DNA from: Candidatus Aminicenantes bacterium UBA2190 | GTDB taxonomy: Bacteria > Acidobacteriota > Aminicenantia > UBA2199 | Direction of reading: 5' to 3' | Assembly: GCA_002335385.1 (NCBI GenBank) | Contig: DCVK01000016.1 | Location: forward strand, 7,891 to 71,890 | DNA: 64,000 nt | Shown: piece by piece, positions 34,416-44,211 of the stretch | How the letters are laid out: every line of letters starts with the position of its first letter | Position numbering within the stretch: the stretch's first letter is position 1 | Program-made: the position numbers and the translations under genes | The notes under the pieces: model-generated | Told to the model about the DNA's origin: nothing | Databases searched by the model: none | The model's input: only the letters and a program-made list of their open reading frames with translations

Positions 34416-35200
34416 TGCTCTCTCCCACCGGCCAGCATGTCGCGCAGCGTGACCTCCGGATGGTGGTAGCGCTCGTAGCCCGGGGTCTTCTTGCCGAACT
34501 GAATCGCCTCGCGCGGACACCACTGGATGCAGGCCAGGCACTGCTCGCAGCGGTGCTGCCAGGCCGGCCGGCCTTCCTTCAGCTCGATGTTCCCCGCCGG
34601 ACAGACGCGGGCGCAGACGCCGCAGCCGTCGCAGCGGTCGTCGCACCAGAAGTCCTTGTCCATCTTGTGCACCTGGCCGAAGCTCAGCCTGTACATGGCC
34701 GTGAAAACGACGCGCTGCCACAAGGGGCCCATTTCCACCGGCCCCGCCTCGCGGGCGGCGATCCGGTCGGCGGCCGCGGCGATCTTGAAGCGGGCGGCGG
34801 CGATGCGGGCCTGGCGCCGCTCGAGCGGACCGGGACCGCCCCAGGGGATGTAGTTGCTGGGCAGGACGATGTCGAAGCCGGCGGCGAGCGTCAGGCCGCG
34901 CCGGGCGAGCATCTCCCGCAGCTGGACCAGGGTGCGCGCGACCTGGCCGGCGTTGACCGCCAGGGCGAACAGGTAGGCGTCGGGTCGCAGGGAAAGCTTT
35001 TCGATGAACGCCGCGACCGGGCCGGGCACGCCCCACATGTGGACCGGGAAGACGAAGCCCACCGCTTCGGCGTCGCCGGCGGCCAGGGCGTCGGCCCCCT
35101 TCATGGGCCTGACGCTTGCCCCGGCCAGGTGTTCAGCCAGAAGCCGCGCCGACCACAGCGAATTGCCCGTCCCGCTGTAATAAAAAATAATGGTTCTCAT
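34412..35200 (-). CDS. EFR1-family ferredoxin-flavodoxin protein
   Basis: A 262-residue protein: an N-terminal flavodoxin fold (IIFYYSGTGNSLWSARLLAE, the FMN phosphate loop SGTGNS) and two C-terminal [4Fe-4S] motifs, CDDRCDGCGVCARVCPAG and CEQCLACIQWCP. This is the EFR1 architecture, presumed to couple ferredoxin and flavin electron transfer in anaerobes. The partner is unknown. Confidence 0.9.
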   Translation of the reverse strand: MRTIIFYYSGTGNSLWSARLLAEHLAGASVRPMKGADALAAGDAEAVGFVFPVHMWGVPGPVAAFIEKLSLRPDAYLFALAVNAGQVARTLVQLREMLARRGLTLAAGFDIVLPSNYIPWGGPGPLERRQARIAAARFKIAAAADRIAAREAGPVEMGPLWQRVVFTAMYRLSFGQVHKMDKDFWCDDRCDGCGVCARVCPAGNIELKEGRPAWQHRCEQCLACIQWCPREAIQFGKKTPGYERYHHPEVTLRDMLAGGREH

Positions 35201-35292
35201 GCTGTCCCTCTGCAGAAGAACATTCTAGGGAATTCACCAACGAAATTCAACCGGGCAACGGAATGTAAACGCCCCGGTGGCGCCTCGAGCCG

Positions 35293-36099
35293 CTATTTCT
35301 TTTCCAGAACGGCCTTTTTCAGCTTCTCGTTGACCGTCACGCCGTTGGCCTCGGCTTCCTCCAGCAGTTTTAGGGCACCGGCCGGATCGCCGCCGGCGAA
35401 GTGGATGCTGACCAGGTTGTTCCAGGCGTTGCCGTGGCGCGGGTCGGCCTTGACCGCCGCCTGGTACTGATCGCGCGCCTCGCCGAAGCGCTTCAGCTTG
35501 AACAGGATATTGCCGTGGATATAGTGGAACTCGGCCGGGACCTCGAGGGTCTGCGGGATGGGCTCATGCAATTTGCGGTCGATCTCGGCGATATCCTGCC
35601 GGGCTTTGCTGATCGCGGCCTGGGCGGGATTGCGCCCGGCGGAAGAGCTCTTGTCCGATGCCCCGGCAGACATGTCCTGGACATACTTCTCCATCTCGTC
35701 GCGCTGATCGCGCAGGCGGGCGAGATGCTCCTGGTAGGAAAAGGCGTAGAGATCCTTGACCGTGACGAAATCGCTCTTGGCGGTCTCGATCTCCTTCAGC
35801 GCCTCCTCATACTGCCCGCGCTGGTAGCCCAGCTCGGCCCTGAGCAGGCGGGCATCGGCGTACTGCGGCAGGATCGCCAGGCTGGTATCAGCTTCCTTCT
35901 GGGCCTTGTCCAGCTTCCCTTTTTTCAGGTACTCCCCGCCCTTGAGGAAATGGGTCCGGGCCTGCTTGTACTTGGCCAGCATCTCCTTTTCCGACTGGTT
36001 GAAATCCTTCTGCGCGGCCAATGGCAGCGCCAGCAGCAGGCCGACGGCGACCAGGGCCGGCGCGGCCATCCGCAACGTGTTCTTGCCGATCACTTTCAT
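35293..36099 (-). CDS. Secreted TPR-repeat protein
   Basis: A 268-residue protein; ATG 36099 follows GGAGGAAAAA. Signal peptide (about 8-29, LVAVGLLLALPLAAQ). TPR motifs: FLKGGEYLKKGKLDKAQKEAD, ADARLLRAELGYQRGQYEEA, and C-terminal HGNILFKLKRFGEARDQYQ and GNAWNNLVSIHFAGGDPAGA, with a charged coiled region between. It is probably a periplasmic scaffold; no specific family is recognised. Confidence 0.8.
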   Translation of the reverse strand: MKVIGKNTLRMAAPALVAVGLLLALPLAAQKDFNQSEKEMLAKYKQARTHFLKGGEYLKKGKLDKAQKEADTSLAILPQYADARLLRAELGYQRGQYEEALKEIETAKSDFVTVKDLYAFSYQEHLARLRDQRDEMEKYVQDMSAGASDKSSSAGRNPAQAAISKARQDIAEIDRKLHEPIPQTLEVPAEFHYIHGNILFKLKRFGEARDQYQAAVKADPRHGNAWNNLVSIHFAGGDPAGALKLLEEAEANGVTVNEKLKKAVLEKK

Positions 36100-36336
36100 T
36101 TTTTCCTCCTGCAATTCATTCCTGAAACTGCGCCAGGGCAGCCGAATTCCCGGCGGCAAAGCCATGCTGGCGATTATAGGCCGATGCCATAAGGAAGTCT
36201 AACTCCTGGAAGTAGCCAAGCAATTCCATTGCCAACAAAACAACCTGATGGTGTCCTTTTTCATGGACAATCCACTTCATGCCACTGAAAAACCAGGACA
36301 GGGGCTGAACCGGTGACCAGGCCATCGGGAGGAAGA

Positions 36337-37164
36337 TCAGTCCTTTTCCAGCTCGGCGAGCCACGTCGAGGCGAAGGTGCGGGCCGCGACGGTCGCCTCC
36401 TTGCCGGCGCGGAAGCAGAGTTTCCATTCGGGCGGCTTCTGTTCATAGTCCTCGCGCACAAAGACCATCTTGTCGCCGCGCGGCATCAGCCGGGCGGCGA
36501 AATCGACCCCGGCGCTGACGGCCAGGAACTCCCTGATGCGTCTTTGGATCAGTTCCCCGGGATCGGCGGGATAGCGCTGTTGCCATTCCCCGAGCGCCTC
36601 TTCATGGCTTTTCCTGTCCTCGGCCGAGGACATTTCGCTCATCTGCCGCATGAGGTCGCGCTGCTCCGGGTCCTTCTCCATGCGCTCCAACTGGGCGCGC
36701 ATCTCCTGGATGAAACCCTCCATGGCCTTGCGCGTCTCGGCGTCCATACCGGCCATGTTCTTCTTCATCTCGGCGATGCTTTTCTCCGTCTCGTTCTTCA
36801 TCTTCTTCAGTTCATCGTCGGCGGAAGGGCGCGAGGCCGGCGCTTCAGGCTTCTCGCTCTCGCGGAGCTTCTGGTAGGCCGCCTTGAACTCGGCGCCTGC
36901 CGCGTAGGACTTGATCCAGCCGAGGCCGGCGGTGACGACCGCCGCCCTCGAGGCGGCGGGAAGCGCCCTGAAGGCCCGATAGGCGGCGTCGTTGTAGGCG
37001 GTGCCTCCGGTCAGGGCGTCGAGGATCCCCTCCTGCGCCGCCTGCGGGGTCAGGCCAAGCCGCTTCAGGATGTCGTCGCCGGATGAGGCGGTCAGCACGA
37101 GGGCGAGCGACAGGAGCGAAGCCAGCATGAAGGGATGCAGGGAAGAACCGTTCTTGTTTTTCAT
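36337..37164 (-). CDS. Secreted helical protein, unknown
   Basis: A 275-residue protein from ATG 37164 with a weak ribosome site. Signal-like segment (about 10-27). A Lys/Glu-rich coiled coil (about 125-215, DDELKKMKNETEKSIAEMKKNMAGMD) forms the middle, and the C-terminus reads MVFVREDYEQKPPEWKLCFRAGKEATVAA. No family is recognised. The 237 bp between it and the TPR gene hold nothing I can name. Confidence 0.65.
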   Translation of the reverse strand: MKNKNGSSLHPFMLASLLSLALVLTASSGDDILKRLGLTPQAAQEGILDALTGGTAYNDAAYRAFRALPAASRAAVVTAGLGWIKSYAAGAEFKAAYQKLRESEKPEAPASRPSADDELKKMKNETEKSIAEMKKNMAGMDAETRKAMEGFIQEMRAQLERMEKDPEQRDLMRQMSEMSSAEDRKSHEEALGEWQQRYPADPGELIQRRIREFLAVSAGVDFAARLMPRGDKMVFVREDYEQKPPEWKLCFRAGKEATVAARTFASTWLAELEKD

Positions 37165-37273
37165 GCCCTGATTGTGAAGCGAATGACCGGGCAAGTCAAG
37201 TGCGGCTGGCGACAATTCGGGCCCTGAAGTGCCGGGGCATAAGTTCAAATGCATGTTCCATCCACACCTCCGG

Positions 37274-37302
37274 TTGCCCGCGGCCGCCTTTTGCGCTACA
37301 AT
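37274..37302 (+). promoter_or_regulatory. Promoter of asnS
   Basis: TTGCCC (37274-37279), a 17-base spacer and TACAAT (37297-37302), 22 bp before the asnS ATG with a GAGGTG ribosome site between. Confidence 0.65.
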
Positions 37303-37324
37303 GATTTCCCCGCGAGGTGGCACC

Positions 37325-38716
<1,392 letters not shown>

Positions 38717-38731
38717 CAAAAAGGAGCAACC

Positions 38732-40015
38732 ATGAAAAAAGTCATCCTTATGCTGATTTGTCTTTCACTGGCCATGTCCGCTGCGCCTCTGTTCGGCGGC
38801 GGCAAGAACAAGGCCAAATACGAAAAACGCTACAGCGACCCGGTGCTGAAGGCCATGGAGGAAGCGCGGGAGAAACAGCAGGCCGTGCAGGACGAGGAGA
38901 CGGCCCGGATCCGCAAAAGACAGGCCGAGGAAAAGAAAAAGGACCGCGAGCAGGCGCGGAGCCTGCTGTCCGACATGACCGGGGTCTTTCCCCCGTCGTC
39001 GCCGGCCGCCTTTCAGGCCATGTTCCACTTTCCGCCCGTGGCGCAGTACAACACCAACATCTGCTGGAGCTTCGCCGCCACCTCGTTTTACGAATCGGAG
39101 ATCCACCGTCTCAGCGGCAAAAAGATCAAGCTCTCCGAGGTGTGGACGGTCTACCACGAGTACCTGGCCAAGGTCGGGCGCTGGGTGCGCGAGCGCGGCG
39201 CCTCGCTGGTCGCCGAGGGCGGCGAGAGCAACGCCATCAACCGCATCTGGAAGGAGCACGGCGTCGTGCCGGCCGCGGCCTATCCCGGCCGCCGCGTCGA
39301 CGGCGACAAGCTGGACCACGAGCGGCTGATCGAGGAGGTCAGGGCCTACCTCGATTACGTGAAGGCCAACAGCCTGTGGAACGAGGAGGATGTGCTCCGC
39401 CACGTCGTCCTCATCCTGGACAAACACCTGGGGGCGCCGCCGAAGACCTTCACCTACCAGGGCCGGGAGATGACGCCGCTGGAGTTTCTGAAGAACGAGA
39501 CGCCCCTGGACATGGATGACTACGTCGACGTCATGTCGACGACCTTCTATCCCTTCTATACCTTCCAGGAGTTCGCCGTCCCCGACAACTGGTGGCACAG
39601 CCGGGAGTACCTGAACGTGCCGCTCGCCGACTGGTATGGCCTGATCCTCAAGGCGGTCAAGGCCGGCTGCACGGTGAACATCGGCGGCGACGTCTCCGAG
39701 CCGGGCAAACTCGGCTTCCAGGACGTCTGCTTCATCCCCAGCTTCGACATCCCCGCCGCCTATATCGACCAGGACAGCCGCGAATTCCGCATCGCCAACC
39801 GCACCACCGAGGACGACCACGGCATCCACATCGTCGGCTACACGCGGCTGCAGGGCCACGACTGGTTCCTGGTCAAGGACTCCAGCCGCTCGGCGCGCTG
39901 GGGCAAGCATGAAGGCTATTTCTTCTTCCGCGGCGACTACGTCAAGCTGAAGATGCTTACCTTCACCGTGCACAAGGACATGGCCAAATCCCTGCTGGCC
40001 AAGGTGAAAGAATAG
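38732..40015 (+). CDS. Papain-fold C1 peptidase, secreted
   Basis: A 427-residue protein from ATG 38732 behind AAGGAGC. Signal peptide (about 3-22), a charged helical region (about 25-80), then a C1/bleomycin-hydrolase-like domain. The catalytic Cys is in QYNTNICWSFAATSFYESE, with Gln in the oxyanion position, and the His is in DDHGIHIVGY. The third residue, usually Asn in KNSWG, is Asp here (VKDSSR). It is likely a periplasmic protease. It is 15 bp after asnS. Confidence 0.85.
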   Translation: MKKVILMLICLSLAMSAAPLFGGGKNKAKYEKRYSDPVLKAMEEAREKQQAVQDEETARIRKRQAEEKKKDREQARSLLSDMTGVFPPSSPAAFQAMFHFPPVAQYNTNICWSFAATSFYESEIHRLSGKKIKLSEVWTVYHEYLAKVGRWVRERGASLVAEGGESNAINRIWKEHGVVPAAAYPGRRVDGDKLDHERLIEEVRAYLDYVKANSLWNEEDVLRHVVLILDKHLGAPPKTFTYQGREMTPLEFLKNETPLDMDDYVDVMSTTFYPFYTFQEFAVPDNWWHSREYLNVPLADWYGLILKAVKAGCTVNIGGDVSEPGKLGFQDVCFIPSFDIPAAYIDQDSREFRIANRTTEDDHGIHIVGYTRLQGHDWFLVKDSSRSARWGKHEGYFFFRGDYVKLKMLTFTVHKDMAKSLLAKVKE

Positions 40016-40026
40016 GGAGAACGGTC

Positions 40027-40332
40027 GTGGGCCAAGTCGTCGCCGAGGTAACGGTGGTGCCGCTGGGCACGGGCTCGGCCTCGCTGAGCGCCTGGGTCGC
40101 AGACGTGGAGAAGGTCCTGAAGGGCTTCCCCCGCCTCAAATCCCTTCTGACCCCCATGTCGACCATCCTGGAGGGCGACTTGGACGAGGTCATCGAGGCG
40201 GTCAAGGCCATGCACGAGGCTCCCTTCCGCCTGGGCGCCCTGCGCGTGTCCACGACGCTGCGCATCGACGACCGCCGCGACAGGCCGCTGACCATGGCGG
40301 GCAAGCTGGAAGCGGTGAACGAAAAACTATAA
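40027..40332 (+). CDS. MTH1187-family thiamine-binding protein
   Basis: A 101-residue single-domain protein starting at GTG 40027. The sequence VAEVTVVPLGTGSASLSAWV, LTPMSTILEGDLDEVIEAVKAMHE and RVSTTLRIDDRRDRP matches the MTH1187/YkoF-related family (Thiamine_BP), small tetrameric cytosolic proteins that bind thiamine-like ligands. It is 11 bp after the peptidase gene, likely the same transcript. Confidence 0.88.
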   Translation: MGQVVAEVTVVPLGTGSASLSAWVADVEKVLKGFPRLKSLLTPMSTILEGDLDEVIEAVKAMHEAPFRLGALRVSTTLRIDDRRDRPLTMAGKLEAVNEKL

Positions 40333-40421
40333 CGGCGTCGCCGACAGGATGCCGGCCGGCCACTCGCGCAGGACGCCGGCGGCGGATCGACTCCATCAAT
40401 GTCCCCCTCCGCCGGCTCCGC

Positions 40422-40850
40422 TCAGGCGCCGTTGTACACCCGGATGCGGCCGTACATGGAGACGACGACGCGGCAAACCCGGCCGCGCCGCTCCAGGGTG
40501 ATGGTGCACAACGGGGAGACGCCGCCCAGCGGCGAGAACACCGGCCGGGTGTTGGCGTGCACCGCAACCTTGTTCCCCAGGTCGAAGCCGCGGAACTCCC
40601 GCCAGCCCTGGCCGTCGTCGCGGCTGAGCGACAGGCGGCCGCCGGCGATCTCGGCCCGCACCGACCGATTGTCGCGGACGGCCTGGCAGCGCGCCGTGCT
40701 CAAGCCCGCGGTGACGCAGCGCAGGGCGGCGTGGAACTCCATTCGTGTAAAGAAGGCGCTCAAGCCCGGGGCGGTCAGCAGCAGCAGGATCCAGAAAACG
40801 CCGATCGTCACCAGCAGCTCCAGTACCGTCAGCCCCTTGTCATTCTTCAT
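40422..40850 (-). CDS. GspH/FimT-type minor pseudopilin
   Basis: A 142-residue prepilin: leader MKNDKG, then LTVLELLVTIGVFWILLLLTAPGL with Glu at +5, the prepilin-peptidase signature. The C-terminal domain ends RRGRVCRVVVSMYGRIRVYN, like the GspH/FimT fold. It is last in the minor pilin operon and overlaps the previous gene by 11 bases. Confidence 0.88.
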   Translation of the reverse strand: MKNDKGLTVLELLVTIGVFWILLLLTAPGLSAFFTRMEFHAALRCVTAGLSTARCQAVRDNRSVRAEIAGGRLSLSRDDGQGWREFRGFDLGNKVAVHANTRPVFSPLGGVSPLCTITLERRGRVCRVVVSMYGRIRVYNGA

Positions 40851-42180
40851 GGCCCCGCTCCTCGATGTAATGAACGCGGAAATTGCGCAGCAGCTTGAAG
40901 CCGTTCAGACGGACCCGGCGGTCGAGGACGAAATCCCCCCTGGCCCCGTTGACCAGCACATGCCCCTGGTTCGCGATGTCGGCAGCGAACAGGCCCCCGC
41001 TGATCTTCACCTTGCCCTCGCCATTGACCAGGCTGCCGGCGGCGATCACCTGAGCCTGGACGGTCGCTTCGCCGGCGGCGGTGATGACGATATCGGCTTC
41101 GATTTTCTCATTGCTGAAGAAATCGCCGGCACAGGTCATGAGCAGCAACTTCGGAAAGCGCTCCCTGCCCGGCGCCAGGTTCTCGCCCTCGAGCCCCGAG
41201 GCGACGACCAGGCGGCCGCCGACCAGCAGCTCGACGCGCGCCGCGTCCAGGAACGCCGCCACGCTCCTTTGGGTGACCGACCAGACGCTGCCGTGGACGA
41301 CGATCTTTTCGCCGAAGCGCGCGCCGGCGACATCGCCGGCGCCGCTCCAAGCCAGCGAATCCTCGCCGGGCCGGTAGCGCAGATCAAAGGACCGGCCGCC
41401 TTGCCTGAATACGATCGCCTGCCATCCGCCGCCGGCGCTGAATTCGAGCCCCTGCAGGTCGCCCTCGACGAACACGGCGCCGACCCCGTTGTCGCCGCGC
41501 GCCAGGTAGATACCGGCCGGAATGGGCGCGGCGCCCGGCTCCAGCCCGAATGCTGCGCGGATGCGCCCCCAGTCCGGGACCTCGACTGGCAGGCCCAGCG
41601 CCGCGGCCAAGAGGCTTCCGGCATCGATCCCGGGCGCCACCCCCTGGACTAGGGGCAGCTGCGTGCCCGAATAATCCACCCCGTGCTCCGCCAGAAAGAC
41701 GGCGGCATTTGCTGCGCCCGGTTTTGTGATCAGCAGCCCGGCCTCGCCGACGGGTATATCGCCCTCGACCATCTCCACCCCGGCGCGCCCGGCATACTCG
41801 ATGCCGCCGCCGCCACGCCGCATGCGGATGACATCGTCGATGCGCACGACGCGGAAGCCGTTCTCGCTGCGCAGCTCGCTGCCATTGAATTCGTGGCTGC
41901 CCATGACCCCATTATCATTCCAGGCGGGGAAGACATCCGTGTTGAAAAATCCGGCCGACGGCTCCGGCCAGGCGTTCATGTCGCTGGCGGCCAGCTTCTC
42001 GCGGTAGCGATGCAGCCCCAGCAGCAGCGCCTGCTCCAGGGCCGCCGCCTCCAGCCGTCTGTCCCTGCGGGCGGCGATGATCGTGTTGTGGTAGCCGGTA
42101 TGGGTCAGCAGGGCCGCTCCCGAGGCGGCCAGCAGCAGTGCGAACAGGAGCGTCAGGACGATGTTGCCGCGGCATTTCAA
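40840..42180 (-). CDS. PilX-like type IV pilus assembly protein
   Basis: A 446-residue protein with a short N-terminus and one membrane helix (about 7-27, IVLTLLFALLLAASGAALLT) but no consensus Gly-x-x-x-x-Glu site. A long periplasmic part includes right-handed repetitive segments (EATVQAQVIAAGSLVNGEGK, VKISGGLFAADIANQGHVLV), reminiscent of PilX/DUF4900-like proteins. The operon position (after PilV/PilW, before FimT) supports a pilus-tip role. Confidence 0.7.
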   Translation of the reverse strand: MKCRGNIVLTLLFALLLAASGAALLTHTGYHNTIIAARRDRRLEAAALEQALLLGLHRYREKLAASDMNAWPEPSAGFFNTDVFPAWNDNGVMGSHEFNGSELRSENGFRVVRIDDVIRMRRGGGGIEYAGRAGVEMVEGDIPVGEAGLLITKPGAANAAVFLAEHGVDYSGTQLPLVQGVAPGIDAGSLLAAALGLPVEVPDWGRIRAAFGLEPGAAPIPAGIYLARGDNGVGAVFVEGDLQGLEFSAGGGWQAIVFRQGGRSFDLRYRPGEDSLAWSGAGDVAGARFGEKIVVHGSVWSVTQRSVAAFLDAARVELLVGGRLVVASGLEGENLAPGRERFPKLLLMTCAGDFFSNEKIEADIVITAAGEATVQAQVIAAGSLVNGEGKVKISGGLFAADIANQGHVLVNGARGDFVLDRRVRLNGFKLLRNFRVHYIEERGHEE

Positions 42181-42182
42181 GG

Positions 42183-42476
42183 TTACACCGTATTGAGCAG
42201 GAAAATGTAGCCGCGCACCTGCTCCTTGCGGTCGATCTCGATGCGGTAGAGGACCGAGTTGGCGTCGGGAAAGAAGGTCACGTAGAAATCACTGACCTCC
42301 TCCAGCAGCGGCTGGAAGGTGCCGTTGTCGCTGCGCCGCTTCAGTGCGCGCTGGGCCGGGAAATACTTGTACTCGACCTTCTTCAGAGCCACCAGCGTGC
42401 TGTTGCGGGGAAAGTCGCTCCGCAGCGGGCGTTTCATGACCAGGGCGCCGTCGAGGCGGTACTGGACCTCGTTCAC
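42183..42476 (-). CDS. PilW-like C-terminal fragment (possible frameshift continuation)
   Basis: A 97-residue frame from GTG 42476 that overlaps the preceding stop as GTGA. It has no signal or pilin helix, unlike all its neighbours. Joined to the preceding ORF by a -1 shift it gives ...YDPAQPAWEVNEVQYRLDG..., a protein of normal PilW size. It is either one gene broken by an error/mutation or a coupled pair. Confidence 0.6.
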   Translation of the reverse strand: MNEVQYRLDGALVMKRPLRSDFPRNSTLVALKKVEYKYFPAQRALKRRSDNGTFQPLLEEVSDFYVTFFPDANSVLYRIEIDRKEQVRGYIFLLNTV

Positions 42477-42871
42477 TCCCAGGCCGGTTGCGCCGGGTCA
42501 TAGATCAGCACCGCCTTGTCCTTCTTGAAGCACTCGCCGGCGGCGACCCGCAGCGCCTGCTGCCCGCGCAGGGCCCCCTCCAGGAGCGGCTCGTCGGCGA
42601 TGCCGTAGGTGCTGGAGAAGAAGCCCGGGGTCGAGGCGAAGGGAGCGATGTCGCTGAACGGCCGGACATCCTGCAGGCGCATGCCGCACTTGTTCAGATC
42701 GGCCTTGATGGCGTCCACGGCGTGGAAGATCGCCTCCAGCCGCTCCTGGCTGCCGCCGACCTTTTTCTCCACCCGCGCCGCCTCGGTCGAATGGGCGATG
42801 ATCACGGTCAGGATGCCCAATCCCAGGGAGAGGGCGATCAGCATCTCCAGCAAGCCGAAGCCCCTGATCAT
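42473..42871 (-). CDS. PilW-like minor pseudopilin (N-terminal part)
   Basis: A 132-residue prepilin: leader MIRG, then FGLLEMLIALSLGLGILTVIIA with Glu +5. The later GECFKKDKAVLIYDP precedes the stop. PilW proteins are usually 200-300 residues; this one is short, and the next frame appears to hold its C-terminus. Confidence 0.75.
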   Translation of the reverse strand: MIRGFGLLEMLIALSLGLGILTVIIAHSTEAARVEKKVGGSQERLEAIFHAVDAIKADLNKCGMRLQDVRPFSDIAPFASTPGFFSSTYGIADEPLLEGALRGQQALRVAAGECFKKDKAVLIYDPAQPAWE

Positions 42872-43227
42872 GGCCGCACCGCCAGGATGAAGCGCGAGCG
42901 GTGCAGGACCAGCGCCAGGGCGTAATGCCGCGCCTGCGCCAGCAGGCGCACCCGCTTCAGCGCGGCGCCGGCGTCTTCCACCCGCCAGTCGACGCGCAAT
43001 TCGCCCTCCTGCCGGCTGTGGGATCCCGCGGCCAGCTCAGCGGCGTCCATGGGTCGCGATCCCAGATAGTTCTTGTAATAATCCAGCTGCTGCAGCACGC
43101 GGAAGCGCATGGCCGCCCCGCGCGTCTGCCCCAGCGCCGCGACCAGGATGCGTGTCCCGGACAGGACGGCCAGCAGCAGCACGGACAAAGAGACCAGCGT
43201 CTCGATCAAGGTGAAGCCTTTGTTCAT
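42868..43227 (-). CDS. PilV-like minor pseudopilin
   Basis: A 119-residue prepilin: ATG 43227 after AGGAGG, leader MNKG, then FTLIETLVSLSVLLLAVLSG with Glu +5. It is first gene of the operon PilV-PilW-(PilW')-PilX-FimT, which primes assembly of type IV pili or a related secretion system. The start overlaps the next gene by 4 bases at its end. Confidence 0.88.
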   Translation of the reverse strand: MNKGFTLIETLVSLSVLLLAVLSGTRILVAALGQTRGAAMRFRVLQQLDYYKNYLGSRPMDAAELAAGSHSRQEGELRVDWRVEDAGAALKRVRLLAQARHYALALVLHRSRFILAVRP

Positions 43228-43249
43228 GTTTTCCTCCTGCAGGGAGGGA

Positions 43250-43266
43250 TTCAATTCACGTGCCAA
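43250..43266 (-). promoter_or_regulatory. Sigma54-like promoter of the minor pilin operon
   Basis: The minus strand reads TTGGCACGTGAATTGAA: a perfect -24 TTGGCACG and -12 TTGA (C to A). The predicted start site falls on the C just before AGGAGG, giving a 12-nt leader. Sigma54 control of pilin genes is known in several phyla. Confidence 0.58.
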
Positions 43267-43467
43267 GGCGACTCCCGAATCGGCAAGCGCTCCAGGAAAG
43301 GGTTTTCAGATCCAGGCTCGTTCCTGGCCCGTACAGGTTGCTTTACCGGATCGAATTGCCGGGTAAAGATCGATTTACATCCCGGCAAACGGCCTGACGG
43401 GAACGGATCAAGTCTTTTCCTTCTGATATAGGTATTTCCCGCCTATTGATCCGCCGCCGACGCAAGA

Positions 43468-43482
43468 TGGCACCGGGCATGA
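43468..43482 (+). promoter_or_regulatory. Possible sigma54-like promoter of comEA
   Basis: TGGCACCGGGCATGA has a perfect -24 and a weak -12 (ATGA). The predicted start again falls on a C immediately before AGGAGG, 11 nt before the comEA ATG, mirroring the divergent pilin promoter. Confidence 0.38.
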
Positions 43483-43504
43483 ATGGTACGCGGCAGGAGG
43501 ACAC

Positions 43505-43804
43505 ATGACAAAAACCAAACAAATTCTCACCCTGCTGGTCATCCTGGCGATGGCCGCTGTTTCTGCCGTTTCCCTCGACGCCGCCGAAATAGCGGCGGGC
43601 GCCGGCGGCGACAAGCTGATCAACATCAACACCGCCGATGCCGTTCAGCTGGCCAGGCTGCCCCAGGTCGGGCCCAAGATGGCGCAGCGCATCCTGGATT
43701 ACCGCAAGAGCAGCGGCGGCTTCAAGCGCGTCCAGGACCTGCTGAAGGTCAAGGGCATCGGCGAGAAGGTCTTCGCCAAGCTGCAGCCGCTGATCACCAT
43801 CTGA
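43505..43804 (+). CDS. comEA: ComEA-like helix-hairpin-helix DNA-binding protein
   Basis: A 99-residue protein: signal/anchor segment (about 7-25) then the ComEA HhH domain ININTADAVQLARLPQVGPK, RILDYRKSSGGFKRVQDLLK, VKGIGEKVFAKL. ComEA binds incoming DNA in the periplasm during transformation. Its position beside pilin genes suits a competence/type IV pilus function. Confidence 0.9.
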   Translation: MTKTKQILTLLVILAMAAVSAVSLDAAEIAAGAGGDKLININTADAVQLARLPQVGPKMAQRILDYRKSSGGFKRVQDLLKVKGIGEKVFAKLQPLITI

Positions 43805-43812
43805 AGAAAGGA

Positions 43813-43830
43813 GGGGGCCGCAAGGCCCCC
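43813..43830 (+). other. GNRA-loop hairpin between comEA and next gene
   Basis: GGGGGCC-GCAA-GGCCCCC forms a 7-bp GC stem with a GCAA tetraloop, with no T run after it. It may attenuate or stabilise the comEA message rather than fully terminate. Confidence 0.6.
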
Positions 43831-43848
43831 CAACCAAAGGAGAACGCC

Positions 43849-44088
43849 ATGGAAGAAAAACTCAAGGAACTCAATCTGCTCCTGCTCTACCTGACCGGCT
43901 GGGAGGAGGACTCGCGCAAGAACCCGGGCGAGAAAGTCTTTTGCACCTGGAACGGCTACAGCTTCAAATCCCTGAGCCAGCTGGCCGACGACAAGTTGAT
44001 CGTTCAGTTCAAGGACAAGAAACTGGTGATCGTGACCGAATCAGGCAAGCAAACGGCCGAGAAACTCAAAGCCAAGTACCTGAACTGA
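43849..44088 (+). CDS. DUF6429-like small protein
   Basis: A 79-residue cytosolic protein from ATG 43849 after AAAGGAG. The pattern KELNLLLLYLTGWEED, WNGYSFKSLSQLADDKLI and LVIVTESGKQTAEKL matches DUF6429, a family of unknown function resembling a winged helix. A terminator follows. Confidence 0.72.
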   Translation: MEEKLKELNLLLLYLTGWEEDSRKNPGEKVFCTWNGYSFKSLSQLADDKLIVQFKDKKLVIVTESGKQTAEKLKAKYLN

Positions 44089-44114
44089 TCCATTCCCCGC
44101 TATCCCCGTTCCCG

Positions 44115-44142
44115 GAGGCGCGCCCCGTCGCGCCTCTTTTTT
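44115..44142 (+). terminator. Rho-independent terminator after comEA/DUF6429
   Basis: GAGGCGCG (44115-44122), a 6-base loop, CGCGCCTC (44129-44136), then T6. Confidence 0.9.
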
Positions 44143-44211
44143 ATATGACAAGTAGGGATGAATGCACGGATCAGGGCGAACACAAGGTTCGCCGCTGCGG
44201 ATTCTTTGTGG

